Counted from the stretch's first letter, positions 47,299-58,068 are shown. The stretch: 64,000 nucleotides of DNA from Oehlia diaphana (GCA_003833135.1 QZLH01000568.1:3788-67787); one strand, 5' to 3'. Notes: generated from the letters alone by a model not told the origin. Translations and numbers: made by a program.

Positions 47299-48711
47299 TC
47301 AAATTTTTTGATGAGATTGAATTCGTAAACGACCTGGAAATTTTAATGATACTACCGGATAAAGTTTTGATGGTAAATTATTCCATTCTGGTACCTCCGG
47401 ATATTTTGTTCCATTAATTGTAAAAGCACAAGTTCTTTTAATCATATTTAAATGAACAGTAATTTTTGTACCATCTCCAAATGGCGGACAATATCCTATT
47501 GATTTATTATCAGAATTATAACAATTACCACTGGAACCTAATATCCAACTAGTAGATTGTTTTCCTGTCCAGGATTCATAATCAAAATTTTCTGATGAAC
47601 ATATTCCAACCCAAGCATAACCACAATCTTTTTCGATAATGACATCCCATTCGAAGATTTTTTTATCTTTTAATATTACTTTAGCACTAACACTTTGGCT
47701 ATTGAATTTAAGAGCATCCAATGAACGTACAACTTTTCCATTATCCTCAATAATAAGGCTTGATCCACACGCTGATTCATCCCAGGCAAGAAGAGATTCA
47801 TTAAATCTATAAAATGATATTCCTCTATTATCATTTAAGTCTGAATTATTCAATAGAGCTTTATGTCTATAAACACTTAAAACCAATTCGGTCGGAACAA
47901 TTCCTAGTGGTTCAATAAAATCAGCTAATATGTGAGTCTTAATTAGTCTAAAATCAATAAATTTAATTAAAGGTTCCAATTCTTTAGCAACTTTTTGATG
48001 ATCAATAATGGATTTGTTGTCTATTTTATGGACTGAATTTTCTATCTGTTCTAAGGTTGGCAACCATTCCATAAGAGTATTGTATGCATCATTGGAAACT
48101 TGTTTTGCTGTAAGAATAGCACAATATCGAAAAACTTCATATTCTGAGGTTGCAAATGTTGTTTCTTTTTCATGTGTACGAAATAAAAGATACTGTAATG
48201 CCGCAATAGATAATCGATTAAATTCAATAGTATTTAATGGAATAGTCGCTACAGCTTCAACCAGTAAATTTAGAAAATTATTATCTTCTGATAATGGCAT
48301 TATATTTACAACTTTTGATAATAATTCTGGTGAATAATTTTTTACGAAATTAGAATTCTTAATTGTTTTCATAATAAAATCATGAAGTTCTGATAATTGA
48401 AAAAAATCTGAAGCATACAAAGCTTCAATTATATTATCCTTTGTAAAAGATTTTTTTTTAACTGATCCGGTATAAATATATTCTAATATAATCTCCATTC
48501 CAGCTGAATTAATTTTTGGAAAAGAAATCAGGTTTTCATAAGTTTCCTTCATTCCATTATAAAGTAAACCATCAAAAACTTCAGACCTTGCTGCTAAAAT
48601 TGCTCTACAAGCGTGTAATTTCTTTCCATCTTCACATAAAATTTCTAAATCGCTATACTTTGAATTATTTATTAACAATTTTAAATCTTGTTCTAGTGAA
48701 TATCCTCTCAT
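47299..48711 (-). CDS. BTB-SPRY protein 5 (470 aa)
   Basis: BTB ~1-110 (MRGYSLEQDLKLLINNSKYSD), BACK-like, SPRY ~330-465 (FEWDVIIEKDCGYAWVGIC, ILGSSGNCYNS, ITVHLNMIKRTCAFTING), ending RIQSHQKI. Single exon. Its first ~270 bp are almost identical to the fragment at 48902-49174, showing a recent duplication. Palindromic element 75-104 bp upstream. Confidence 0.9.
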   Translation of the reverse strand: MRGYSLEQDLKLLINNSKYSDLEILCEDGKKLHACRAILAARSEVFDGLLYNGMKETYENLISFPKINSAGMEIILEYIYTGSVKKKSFTKDNIIEALYASDFFQLSELHDFIMKTIKNSNFVKNYSPELLSKVVNIMPLSEDNNFLNLLVEAVATIPLNTIEFNRLSIAALQYLLFRTHEKETTFATSEYEVFRYCAILTAKQVSNDAYNTLMEWLPTLEQIENSVHKIDNKSIIDHQKVAKELEPLIKFIDFRLIKTHILADFIEPLGIVPTELVLSVYRHKALLNNSDLNDNRGISFYRFNESLLAWDESACGSSLIIEDNGKVVRSLDALKFNSQSVSAKVILKDKKIFEWDVIIEKDCGYAWVGICSSENFDYESWTGKQSTSWILGSSGNCYNSDNKSIGYCPPFGDGTKITVHLNMIKRTCAFTINGTKYPEVPEWNNLPSKLYPVVSLKFPGRLRIQSHQKI

Positions 48712-48785
48712 CCTTTTTTAAGAAAAATGTCTGGGAAAAAAATACGGTTTTCTATGGTGAGAATTTATTTTGTTTCACTATCTAT

Positions 48786-48815
48786 ACGGAAGAAAATATT
48801 TCCGTATTTAGCTGC
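48786..48815 (-). promoter_or_regulatory. Conserved palindromic upstream element, gene 5
   Basis: ACGGAAGAAAATATTTCCGT followed by ATTTAGCTGC on the + strand; both palindrome arms kept. Confidence 0.5.
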
Positions 48816-48901
48816 ATTCGGATCTTCCATTGAAGATTTTCTTAGCCACAAATGACTAATCTTTTCCGGTTTGGACGATTCTATGACGATAAATTTTATC
48901 T

Positions 48902-49174
48902 CTTGTAAAAGATTTTTTTTTAACTGATCCAGTATAAATATATTCTAATATAATCTCCATTCCAGCTGAATTAATTTTTGGAAAAGAAATCAGGTTTTTC
49001 ATAAGTTTCCTTCATTCCATTATAAAGTAAACCATCAAATACTTCGGATCTTGCTGCTAAAATTGCTCTACAAGCGTGTAATTTCTTTTCATCTTCACAT
49101 AAAATTTCCAATTCGCTATACTTTGAATTATTAATTAATAATCTTAAGTCTTGTTCTAATGAATATCCTCTCAT
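48902..49174 (-). pseudogene. Recent truncated BTB copy with a 1-base frameshift
   Basis: Starts at the family ATG (49174) and follows gene 5 nearly base for base to 48902, where the match stops abruptly. One extra A after codon ~59 shifts the frame, giving 67 residues. BTB only; BACK and SPRY are absent. Confidence 0.85.
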
Positions 49175-49261
49175 CCTTTTCTAAGAAAAATGTTCGAGAA
49201 GAAAAAATACCACGCTTTCCTATGGTGGGAATTTATTTTATATACTATGTTTCACTATCTC

Positions 49262-49296
49262 CACGGGAAAAAAAATTTCCTCATTTGGCTGTGCCT
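49262..49296 (-). promoter_or_regulatory. Conserved upstream element, truncated copy
   Basis: CACGGGAAAAAAAATTTCC then TCATTTGGCTGTGCC on the + strand, a worn version of the palindrome plus the TTTAGCTGCGCC block. Confidence 0.35.
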
Positions 49297-49319
49297 TTTA
49301 TTATTTTGAACATGTAATG

Positions 49320-49383
49320 ATTAATGAAATCGCTATACTTTGAATTATTTATTAATCATCTTCCAATGAATATCCTTTCGTCA
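49320..49383 (-). pseudogene. BTB 5'-end relic, ~20 codons
   Basis: From the ATG at 49383 the - strand resembles MTKGYSLED and then the NSKYSD counterpart, with a stop and a deletion between them; similarity ends at about 49320. Its upstream element is still visible at 49461-49495. Confidence 0.6.
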
Positions 49384-49460
49384 TTTTTTAAGAAAATAAG
49401 TTAAGAAAAAAAAGATACATATTTCAATGATTATATTTTGTATGAGCTTGTGCTATGTCA

Positions 49461-49495
49461 CACGAAAAAAAATAGTTCCGTATTAAGCTACGCCT
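49461..49495 (-). promoter_or_regulatory. Conserved upstream element of the 20-codon relic
   Basis: ACACGAAAAAAAATAGTTCCGT and ATTAAGCTACGCC on the + strand, in the same position relative to the relic ATG as in genes 3-5. Confidence 0.35.
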
Positions 49496-49723
49496 TTATT
49501 ACATACTCCATGATTCGGAACTATTTTTTGACAAGTGATTAATCTTTTCCGGTTTTGACGATTTTATGACGATAAATTTTACCGCATAAAGTATATTCTT
49601 CCTTTTTTGAATGTAAGGCGCTGATTTTAGAATTTTAGATTATTAATACGAAAGTTGGAAACTTTCATCGTGATCTCAAGTCACTTTTAAATTTATTTAT
49701 AAAGTTTTATATTCAAGAACATC

Positions 49724-51130
49724 TCAAGATGGTTCAGATTTTTGATGAGATTGAATTCTTAAACGACCAGGATAATATAATGATGCTACCGGATAAAGTT
49801 TTGATGGTAAATTATTCCATTCTGATACTTCCGGATATTTTATACCATTAACTGTAAAAGCACAAGTTCTTTTATCCATATCTAAATGAACAGTAATTTT
49901 TGTACCATCTCCAAATGATGGACAATAATTTGATCTATTATGAGAATTATAACAATAACCACTGGAACCTAATACCCAACCAGTAGGTTGTTTTCCTGCA
50001 AAGGTTTCATAATTAAAATTTTCTGATGAACATATTCCAACCCAAGCATAATCACAATCTTTTTCAACAATAACGTCCCATTCAAAGATACCATTATTTT
50101 CTAATTTCATTTTACCTCTAATACTTTGATGTAGATCACAATCATTTGATGCATGTATGATTTTTCTATTTTCCTCAATAATAAGTTTTGATCCACATGC
50201 TGATTCATCCCACATAATATCAAATGGTATTCCACGAATAATATTATAATCATAAATATTTGACCTAGTTTTATGACGATAGACATTTAAAATGATTTCA
50301 GGTGGAATAATTTCTAGTGGTTCGATAATATCAACTAATATATGACCTTTGATCCGTCTAAAATCAATAAATTTAACCAAAGGTTCCAATTCTTTAACGA
50401 CTATTTGATGATTGATAATATATTTATATTCTGATTTTATTGAATTCTCTATTAAATCTAAGGTTGGTAAATGTTCTATAAGAGTTTTATATGCGTCATT
50501 AGAAACTTGTTTTGCTGTAAGAATAGCACAATATCGAAAAACTTCATATTCTGGTGTCGCGAATGATATTTCTTTTTCATGTGTACGAAATAAAAGATAT
50601 TTAAGACCTGCAATAGACAATCGACCAAATTCAATAGTATTTAATGGAATAATTGCTACTGATTCAACCAATAAATTAAGAAGAATATTATCTTCAGTTA
50701 ATGGTACTATTTCAACAACCTTAGAAAATAATTCCGGTGAATAATTATCTGTATAATTTTTTCTTAAGGTATTTTTAAGAGTTGTCAAAATAAAATCTTG
50801 AAGTTCTAATAATTGAAAATAATCCGCAGCATACAAAGTTTCAATTATATTATCTTTTGTTAAAGATTCTTCTTTAATTGATCCAGTATAAGTATATTCT
50901 AATATAATCTCCATTGCAGAATAATTGATCGTAGGAAAAGAAATTTGATTTTCATAACTTTCTTTCATCCCATTATAAAGTAATCCATCAAATACTTGGG
51001 ATCTTGCTGCTAAAATCGCTCTACAACCGTATAATTTTTCTCCATTGTTACATAAAATCTCTATATCGCTATACTTTGGATTATTTATTAGTAATCTTAA
51101 ATCATTTTCTAATGAATATCCTCTCATCAT
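49724..51130 (-). CDS. BTB-SPRY protein 7 (468 aa)
   Basis: Begins with two Met (MMRGYSLEND); BTB ~1-112, BACK-like ~115-235, SPRY ~325-462 (FEWDVIVEKDCDYAWVGIC, GWVLGSSGYCYNS, ITVHLDMDKRTCAFTVNG), ending RIQSHQKSEPS. Single exon, intact. The palindromic upstream element of genes 3-5 is not seen here; a poly-T/poly-A stretch sits upstream of the ATG instead. Confidence 0.9.
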   Translation of the reverse strand: MMRGYSLENDLRLLINNPKYSDIEILCNNGEKLYGCRAILAARSQVFDGLLYNGMKESYENQISFPTINYSAMEIILEYTYTGSIKEESLTKDNIIETLYAADYFQLLELQDFILTTLKNTLRKNYTDNYSPELFSKVVEIVPLTEDNILLNLLVESVAIIPLNTIEFGRLSIAGLKYLLFRTHEKEISFATPEYEVFRYCAILTAKQVSNDAYKTLIEHLPTLDLIENSIKSEYKYIINHQIVVKELEPLVKFIDFRRIKGHILVDIIEPLEIIPPEIILNVYRHKTRSNIYDYNIIRGIPFDIMWDESACGSKLIIEENRKIIHASNDCDLHQSIRGKMKLENNGIFEWDVIVEKDCDYAWVGICSSENFNYETFAGKQPTGWVLGSSGYCYNSHNRSNYCPSFGDGTKITVHLDMDKRTCAFTVNGIKYPEVSEWNNLPSKLYPVASLYYPGRLRIQSHQKSEPS

Positions 51131-52074
51131 TTTTATGAATTTTTTTTTTTGAAAAAAAAAAAAAAAAAAATTCTTTGTAATGAAATAAATTTCTATACTT
51201 TTCTATTAAAATCATGTTTATATTCAAAAAGGAAGGTGACAATCGTAAAAATTGATCATAAAATTAGTCATATATGGTTTATAAAGATCAACAAGGATAC
51301 AAACTAAATACGTCGGTATTATTAATTATGTGGCATATCCGCATATACGCAAGTGAAAAATGATTTACAAAAAATATTCGCAAAGTAAACAGTTCATCAG
51401 AATTTTGTAGTTATTTTTTCAAACGAAAAGGGTTGACCAGCTCATTTTTATGTTCGGGAGAATCAAGAAATCGGAAAATCTGATCATTTATTTAAATTAA
51501 TCGTAAAATTTAATCTTTTATATAAAAGGTAAGTCTTGAAAAAAGAGGTAAGTATGAGAAATCTCGTGATTTATGATCTGTGTCTAGGTCACTTTTTTTA
51601 AATATAGTTGGTTAATAGACTCTTTAAGGTTAATAATTTATTCAAACTATTTGACAATAATTAAGTTGTATGACGAAATGTTATTTCAAAAAAATTTTGG
51701 ATGACGTCACCCAACAAGTAATTTAAATGTGGCACAGTAAAAAACTTATTCGGAGCCTCTAAGGATATTTGTCATCTTACTTATCCCAACCGAATTTTTG
51801 AAATGATATTGAAAATAAACTAATATTTTCGTTACTTTACCTTTTGTGTGCTTTTTCCGATTATTATTTTACTAAAGCTAAAGATATATCGTAAAGTTAT
51901 TTTTTGATTTACACTGTATATCGGGACTGTTTCAATTTTACTCAATAAACGATATTATTTTAATAATTCTAAACTGTAGTTTTTATAATAAATTTTGTTT
52001 AGTGATCACATTATCAAGTATACAATATTCATTTTAACATGAAAAATAAAAAAAAAAATTCCGCAGAAAAATTC
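51131..52074. other. Spacer between BTB-SPRY 7 and the tRNA
   Basis: AT-rich; no gene or repeat recognised. Confidence 0.4.
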
Positions 52075-52080
52075 AAAAAA
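52075..52080 (-). terminator. Pol III T-run terminator of the tRNA
   Basis: Six T on the - strand start five bases after the tRNA discriminator base, followed by a second T-run a few bases on. Confidence 0.7.
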
Positions 52081-52085
52081 TTTTG

Positions 52086-52169
52086 CTCTCGGTCGGGGAA
52101 TTGAACCCCGGTCTCCCGCGTGCTGGATACCCTGACAGGCGGGGATACTAACCACTATACTAACCGAGA
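52086..52169 (-). tRNA. tRNA-Asp (anticodon GTC) with a 12-nt intron
   Basis: The - strand gives a 7-bp acceptor stem (TCTCGGT with ACCGAGA), a D arm with AGTGGTTAGTAT, anticodon loop CTGTCA/C with stem CCCGC/GCGGG, and a T arm CCGGGGTTCAATTCCCCG. The discriminator is G. GGGTATCCAGCA sits between positions 37 and 38, the usual site of nuclear tRNA introns. Mature length 72 nt without CCA. It lies alone between BTB-SPRY genes. Confidence 0.95.
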
Positions 52170-52249
52170 CTTGATTGTTGTAAACTCTCGAAATTTTAAA
52201 TACTTATTCATATTATTTTTAGTAATCCGGTTTACTCCTGTTTGCTCTT

Positions 52250-52540
52250 AGAATAATTATGCCGCAGCAAATCATTATATGAAAATTCCGATGAGCGAAA
52301 AAAAAAACCTAAAATTTTAAAATAAATATTTTGCATAAATATCCAAGTATGTGTATACATATATTTTTTTTGTAATATTGAATGAATTAACGTTTTCGTG
52401 GATTTTATTGATATTGAATAAATATGCCGCAGCAAATCATTTTTTTTAATGAATCCAAATTCCGAAGATGAAAAAAAACTAAAATTCAAAAGAAATAAAT
52501 ATGTACGTAAAAAATAATTTGCATAAATATACATGTATGG
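52250..52540. repeat. Two ~170-bp direct repeats
   Basis: ATGCCGCAGCAAATCATT starts each unit (near 52259 and 52424). Both continue through CCGA(T/A)GA(G/T)(C/G)A AAAA, CTAAAATT and TTGCATAAATAT. Non-coding. Confidence 0.7.
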
Positions 52541-52544
52541 GTAT

Positions 52545-53250
52545 ACGAGAAAAAATGATGTATATCATCATATAAAGAGACGCATAAATGATAAAGTTGA
52601 TAAACATTCCCCACGTTAATGAGGAGACGCGATATTGACCGATAATCCGATATATTATTACTTATGTCCTTTCGATGAAATTAAAAAAAAATGTTTGTTA
52701 ATTGAAGTTTTACGAGATCAAAAAAAATATTTGTTTTTTTAACCTTTGTCGAACAGATGGTTTATTAAGTCACTTAAATTAAGAGAAGTAATGAAGTTAT
52801 TCTTATGTTAACCAATTATTTATTATTTTTTTTTAAATTTTTTTTCAGCATTTCTATAATTTATGCTGATGATGCGAATATTATTGGAGTTAGTAACAAA
52901 ATATTGTAGCGTTATTTAGAAGTAAGCATAATAAATATGATGTACTATACGAATTATAAAAAAAAAATTATTTACACTTCACTCCCAACCCGCTAAAATT
53001 TCTCTTCCGACTATTGCGAAAGATGATGCGATTGGGAAGTTTGCAAACAGCAATTAACTGGCTTCAGATAAAATCCTCACTAGCGCAGTTAATACCCATG
53101 CACAAAGATGTAGAAATCAAAAATGTTATGAAATTTCTTAGTCTGTTTATATTATTTTCGGAATTTATGGCGAAGTGAACTTTCCTTTTACTGTTACGGT
53201 ATCTGCTACGGTCAATTAAAAGATACTACTGCGATCAATAGCAACAATCA
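52545..53250. repeat. Dispersed non-coding repeat, copy B
   Basis: Second copy of the repeat at 12990-13835, same orientation, ~40 kb away, shorter and without the extended direct repeats. It is framed by two ~38-bp near-identical segments (52372-52410 and 53260-53298, both with GAATTAACGTTTTCG). Confidence 0.75.
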
Positions 53251-53519
53251 TAATATTTTGTAATATTGATGAATTAACGTTTTCGCGGATTCTATTGAAT
53301 TTGATTGGCAATAAAATACGCATCATGAGTAAATGACGGAAATCATTAAATATTAAATAAAATGAATCTCATTTAGAAATTTTAATATAACGAATTTATT
53401 TATTATTTACTTATTTATTTATTTAAAGTACCACATTTATTTTATTAAATTCATTAAAATAAGCTTGGTCAATACAAACAATTTGTAAAATTTCCAACTT
53501 TAAATAAATTTTAGTCCTA

Positions 53520-55296
53520 TCAATTATCTTTTTGATTTGATGAGTCATATGTTTGATGAGGTTGAATTCGACATCGAGCGGAAGCACATAATGATACTAC
53601 TGGATATAGTTTCGATGGTAAATTATTCCATTCTGATACCTCTGGATACTTTGTACCATTGACTGTAAATGCACAGGTCCTTAAATTCATATCTAAATGA
53701 ACTATAATTTTGGTACCATCCTTAGTAAATGGTTCACAATAATAATTACATTTTCCAGAATTATAACAATACCCATTGAAATTTAATACCCATCCATTAG
53801 ATTGATATCCCGCCCAGATCTCATGATCAAAATTTTCTATTCCGCATACACCGATTGAAGTATATTCACAAGATTTTTCAATAATGATTTCCCATTCAAA
53901 AATACCTTTTTCTAATCCCTTAATAGTTCTAACATTTTGTCTAAAAATCGTATTATTTTTTGCTTGTACCACTTTTCCATTATCCTTAATTTTAAGACCT
54001 CGACCGCAAATTACATCATCCCATATATAATCAAATTTTGTATCTTTTTTATATAATATTGGTATTCCTCTAATATCATTTAATTTCGAACCTGGTTTAT
54101 CCATACTTTCAATTATTTCATTTGGAATAATTCTTAATGGTTTAATGATATTATATATTATTTCTTTTTTGATTCGTTTAAAATCAATAAATTTAATAAA
54201 AGGTTTTAATTTTTTAATAATTATTCTACGATCTACGATGAACCATCCTTTAGGAAACTTTTTTCTAAAATTTAACCATTTTTTAATCTGTTCTTCTGCT
54301 TTATCTAAAGTTGGAAAATTTTGCATAAGAGATTTATATGCTTGATTAGAAACTTGTTTTGCCGCCAACATAGAACTATATCTTAAAACATCATATTCCG
54401 TAGTTGCAAATTTCATTTCTTTTTCAAGTGTACATTGTAAAAGGTATTGAAGTCCTTTAATAGATAATCTATCATATTTAATATCATTTAATGGAATCAT
54501 TGCTAATGATTTAACTAATAAATTTAAAATTTTATCATCATCATTTACTAATATCATTTCTAAAGCTTTAGATAATAATTCTGGTGATAAATTATCTTCA
54601 TAATTCTTTTCTAAAGTATTTTGAAGTTCATTAATAATAAAATCTTGAATAGTTGATATATTAAAATATTTTGCTGCTTGATAAGTTTCAAGTATATTAT
54701 CTCGAGATAAAAATTCTTTAATTGATCCTGTATAAAAATATTCTAAAATATTTTCCATTCCAGAATATTGAATCTTTGGTAAAGAAATTTGTTTTTGATT
54801 ACCTTCTTTATAAATTAATTTATCAAATATTTCTGATCTTGATGCTAAAATTGCTTTACAACCAAATAATCTCTTTCCGTCCTTACATAAAATTTCTATA
54901 TCACTACGTTCTGGATGATTTATTAACGATCTTAAATCTTGTTCTAATGAATATCCTTTCGTAATTCCTATTTAAAAATGTTTAGTCAGTGATCCATATG
55001 AAAGTATATGATCAAAATTTATAAATCTACTTACCGTTGGTAGTAGGAGATGTAGTGGTAGTAGGAGATTTATTTATATCTTTGAATAAAAAAAGTCAAC
55101 AATAACTTAATACAAGTAAAACAGATACCAAAAAGAGACACTCACTTAAATCATCAAGATTTTCAGAAGTAGTTGAACTATTTCTCCGACAAGTAACATG
55201 TGGATTTGCTATAAAAAGATTTGATGAAGGTTTCAGAGTGATTATTGGGGTACGTCTAAAAGAACGTATTAAAGAAGGTCGTAAATAAATAGCCAT
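53520..55296 (-). CDS. BTB-SPRY protein 8 with mitochondrial-presequence-like N-terminus, 3 exons, 547 aa
   Basis: Exons 55296-55146, 55079-55035 and 54967-53520. Donors are GTGAGT and GTAAGT, acceptors CAAAG and AATAG, both introns phase 1, and the joined frame is 548 codons with the stop. Exon 1 starts MAIYLRPSLIRSFRRTP, is rich in Arg/Ser and lacks acidic residues until CRRNSSTTSENLDD, like a mitochondrial presequence with its cleavage region. Exon 2 adds a Thr/Pro/Ser linker. Exon 3 is a whole BTB-BACK-SPRY unit, but the position of the usual family ATG is ATT (Ile) and it has no upstream start of its own. SPRY (FEWEIIIEKSCEYTSIGVC, GWVLNFNGYCYNS, IIVHLDMNLRTCAFTVNG) is more diverged than in genes 3-7. 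Mitochondrial targeting is inferred. Confidence 0.75.
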
Positions 55297-56583
55297 ATCA
55301 AAGAGATTTTCGAGTAATTATGAATAATTGGAATATATATACCAGTGATCATGAGATATTCGGCTTAGGTTTTTGCATCATCAAGTTTTTGGTGACAATC
55401 CTTGCGTTAAGTCTGAAGTATATTGTATCGTTATGAATCGAATTGATAGATCACGGATTCATTCGGATCAAAACACTATTTGATGATTGAATATCGATCT
55501 TGATGTCGTTATCCGTTTTAGTTGGTTATTTCATGAGAAAATAAAAAATTACTTTATTATTAAACAAAGAAAAAAAATTATTTTTTATCAATAGTAAGAA
55601 TAATGTAATCGACGGGATTTTACATCCAATGTTGATATCTATTATTAAACTGACTTACTGAGCTCAGTGATTTGAATCTATAAAAATCGCCCAATTTAAA
55701 CACTTCCAAGAGGAATTCCCTCTACTACCATTATTAACCCCATCTCGCATATAAGAGATTTGGTGACTTATATGAAGAATCAGATTTTGAATCAGATTTT
55801 TTGTGATCTTGTTGTCTTTAGGTTTAAATCCGTTCTTTTCTGCATAAGAAAAACATAATTAATTCACTCAAGTTCCACATTGATCACACAAGTAAATAAT
55901 TATTTCATTTTTTTTTGCAATAAATAAAATAAAATAAAGACACTATTTAACGTACTTGATGACAAAGCATTTCTTCCGAATACTCGTTCACCACACCATA
56001 AGATAGTTTGTCGACCTTGCTGCTTAAAGATGATGTTAAAGAAAACTTATGAGTAATTTTTCATAATTGAACATAAGTCAAGAAATAACTTGGCCATCAC
56101 TAAAGTTCACCCTGTTTTTTAACGTTAGAACGACATTTATCGTAAAGGAGTATCGAAGTATCGAGAACATGAAGACAAACTATCATTCATCTCAATCACG
56201 ATCACCATCACTTCATGTTTCAAGAAATTGTTGTTAAGGATGTCATGAGCAATTTTTTTTTTTCGAAAAATTCTGTTTATGATGTTGGTGACAACGTTGA
56301 TCTACCCATTTTACTGATTTATCAGTAAATAAGGTTTAATCAATTCGTTATTAAATCAAATCGACGGAAACCTTTAAACCTTATATATTATATAAAAAAA
56401 AAATGTTAGAATCAACAAAAATAAATTTTTTTAAAATAGTAAAAAAAAAATAATAAAATGACATTGAATAAAACTTCTTTATTACAAGATTCTACATTTT
56501 ATTATTGTTGTTAAAAAAAAAAAAGTTACAATAGCTTGAAATTTAATTAAATTTTTTTTTTTTCTTCTTTATAAACATTAACA
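55297..56583. other. Spacer between BTB-SPRY 8 and 9
   Basis: The first part is the promoter region of gene 8. No other gene or repeat recognised; homopolymers increase toward 56580. Confidence 0.4.
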
Positions 56584-57330
56584 TTAACATTTTTTTTTGT
56601 GAGGTTGAATTCGAATTCTTCCAGGTTCACATATTGAAACGATTGGATAAAGTTTTGACGGTAGATTATTCCACTGTAATACTGCCGAATGTCTTTCACC
56701 TTTAACTGTAAAAGCGATCGTTTTTTGAGTCATATCTAAATGAACGGTTACTGTTTGATAATTCCCAGCAAATGAAGAACAATATTTGAAAGTATCTCGG
56801 CCATTCCTACAATCACCAGAGGAACCTAGTATCCATGCATTAGATTGTGATCCCGCAAAACTTTCATAATCCAACTTAGATTCTGCTGAACATACTCCGA
56901 TCCAAGTAAATACACAATGTTTCTCAATAATTATATCCCATTCATAAACACCTGTACAACATAAAATGTTTGCTCTGACATTTTGAAGATCATTACATGT
57001 AGCTTCAGCAACTTTTCCACCATCCAAAAGAGAAATTAAAGATCCGTGACATGATTCGTTCCAAACACAATCGGATTCGGTAAACCTATACAATGATGGT
57101 GAAATTCCACGAATATCACTTAAACTTGAATTACCGTGCTTTGCTATATATTTAGTAGCATTGAAAAGTGTTCTCATAGGAACGATTTCTAATGGATCAA
57201 TAATATCAGTTAAGATTTTACCGTCAATTCGCCTGAAATCAATATATTGAGTCAAAGGTTCAAATTCTTCTGCAATTCTATCCTTCTCAATAATTGAACT
57301 ATCATCATCTTTATCATTATCATCATCTTT

Positions 57331-57382
<52 letters not shown>

Positions 57383-58068
57383 CTAATCACCCTCATTTGT
57401 TTTAATGTCGGTAACCGTTTCTCGAGATCTTTAAATGCTTCATCAGAAATTTGTTTTGCCGTAACAAGTGCACTATATCGAAAAATTTCATATTCTGTTG
57501 TTGCAAAGGGAATTTCTTTTTGATGTGTATATTCTAAAAAGTACTTAAGACCAGCGATGGATAAACGACCAATTTCGAGATTGTTTAATGGAATAACGGC
57601 TACTGAATTGGCCAATGAATTAAGAAGAATATTATCACCATTAGTTTTTTCACGAACTCTAGATAATAATTCTGGTGAATAATTATCAGTATAATTTTTT
57701 TCTAAATTTTCCTTAACATTTTCAACAATAGATTTTTGAAGTTCAGGTAAATTAAAATAATCTGCGGCAAAAAAAGCTTCAATTGTATTATCTTTATTTA
57801 AAGAATCTACTTTAAGTTTTCCAGTATAAATATATTCTAAAATAATTTCCATAGCAAAAGAATTAATTTCTGGTAAAGAAATTTCTTTTTCAAAACTTTC
57901 TTTCATTCCATTATAAAGTAATTTATCGAAAATTTCGGATCTTGCTGCTAATATAGCTCTAGAACCATATAATTTTTTTTTATCTTCACATATAATTTCT
58001 ATATCACTATATTTTGGATTATTTATCATTAATCTAAAATCATGTTCTAAAGAAATTCCTTTCATCAT
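56584..58068 (-). CDS. BTB-SPRY protein 9 with poly-Asp tract (494 aa)
   Basis: MMKGISLEHDFRLMINNP begins the BTB domain (~1-112), then BACK-like ~115-225, a long Asp-rich run at ~229-258, linker, and SPRY ~350-488 (YEWDIIIEKHCVFTWIGVC, ILGSSGDCRNG, VTVHLDMTQKTIAFTVKG, LPSKLYPIVSI), ending RIQPHKKKC. Single exon. The Asp tract is coded by a GAT repeat and sits where other members have a short loop. It is the most distant member of the - strand array. Confidence 0.88.
57331..57382 (-). repeat. GAT/ATC trinucleotide microsatellite in coding sequence
   Basis: About 17 uninterrupted triplets code for the Asp tract of BTB-SPRY 9. Shorter interrupted triplets continue to about 57300. Confidence 0.9.
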
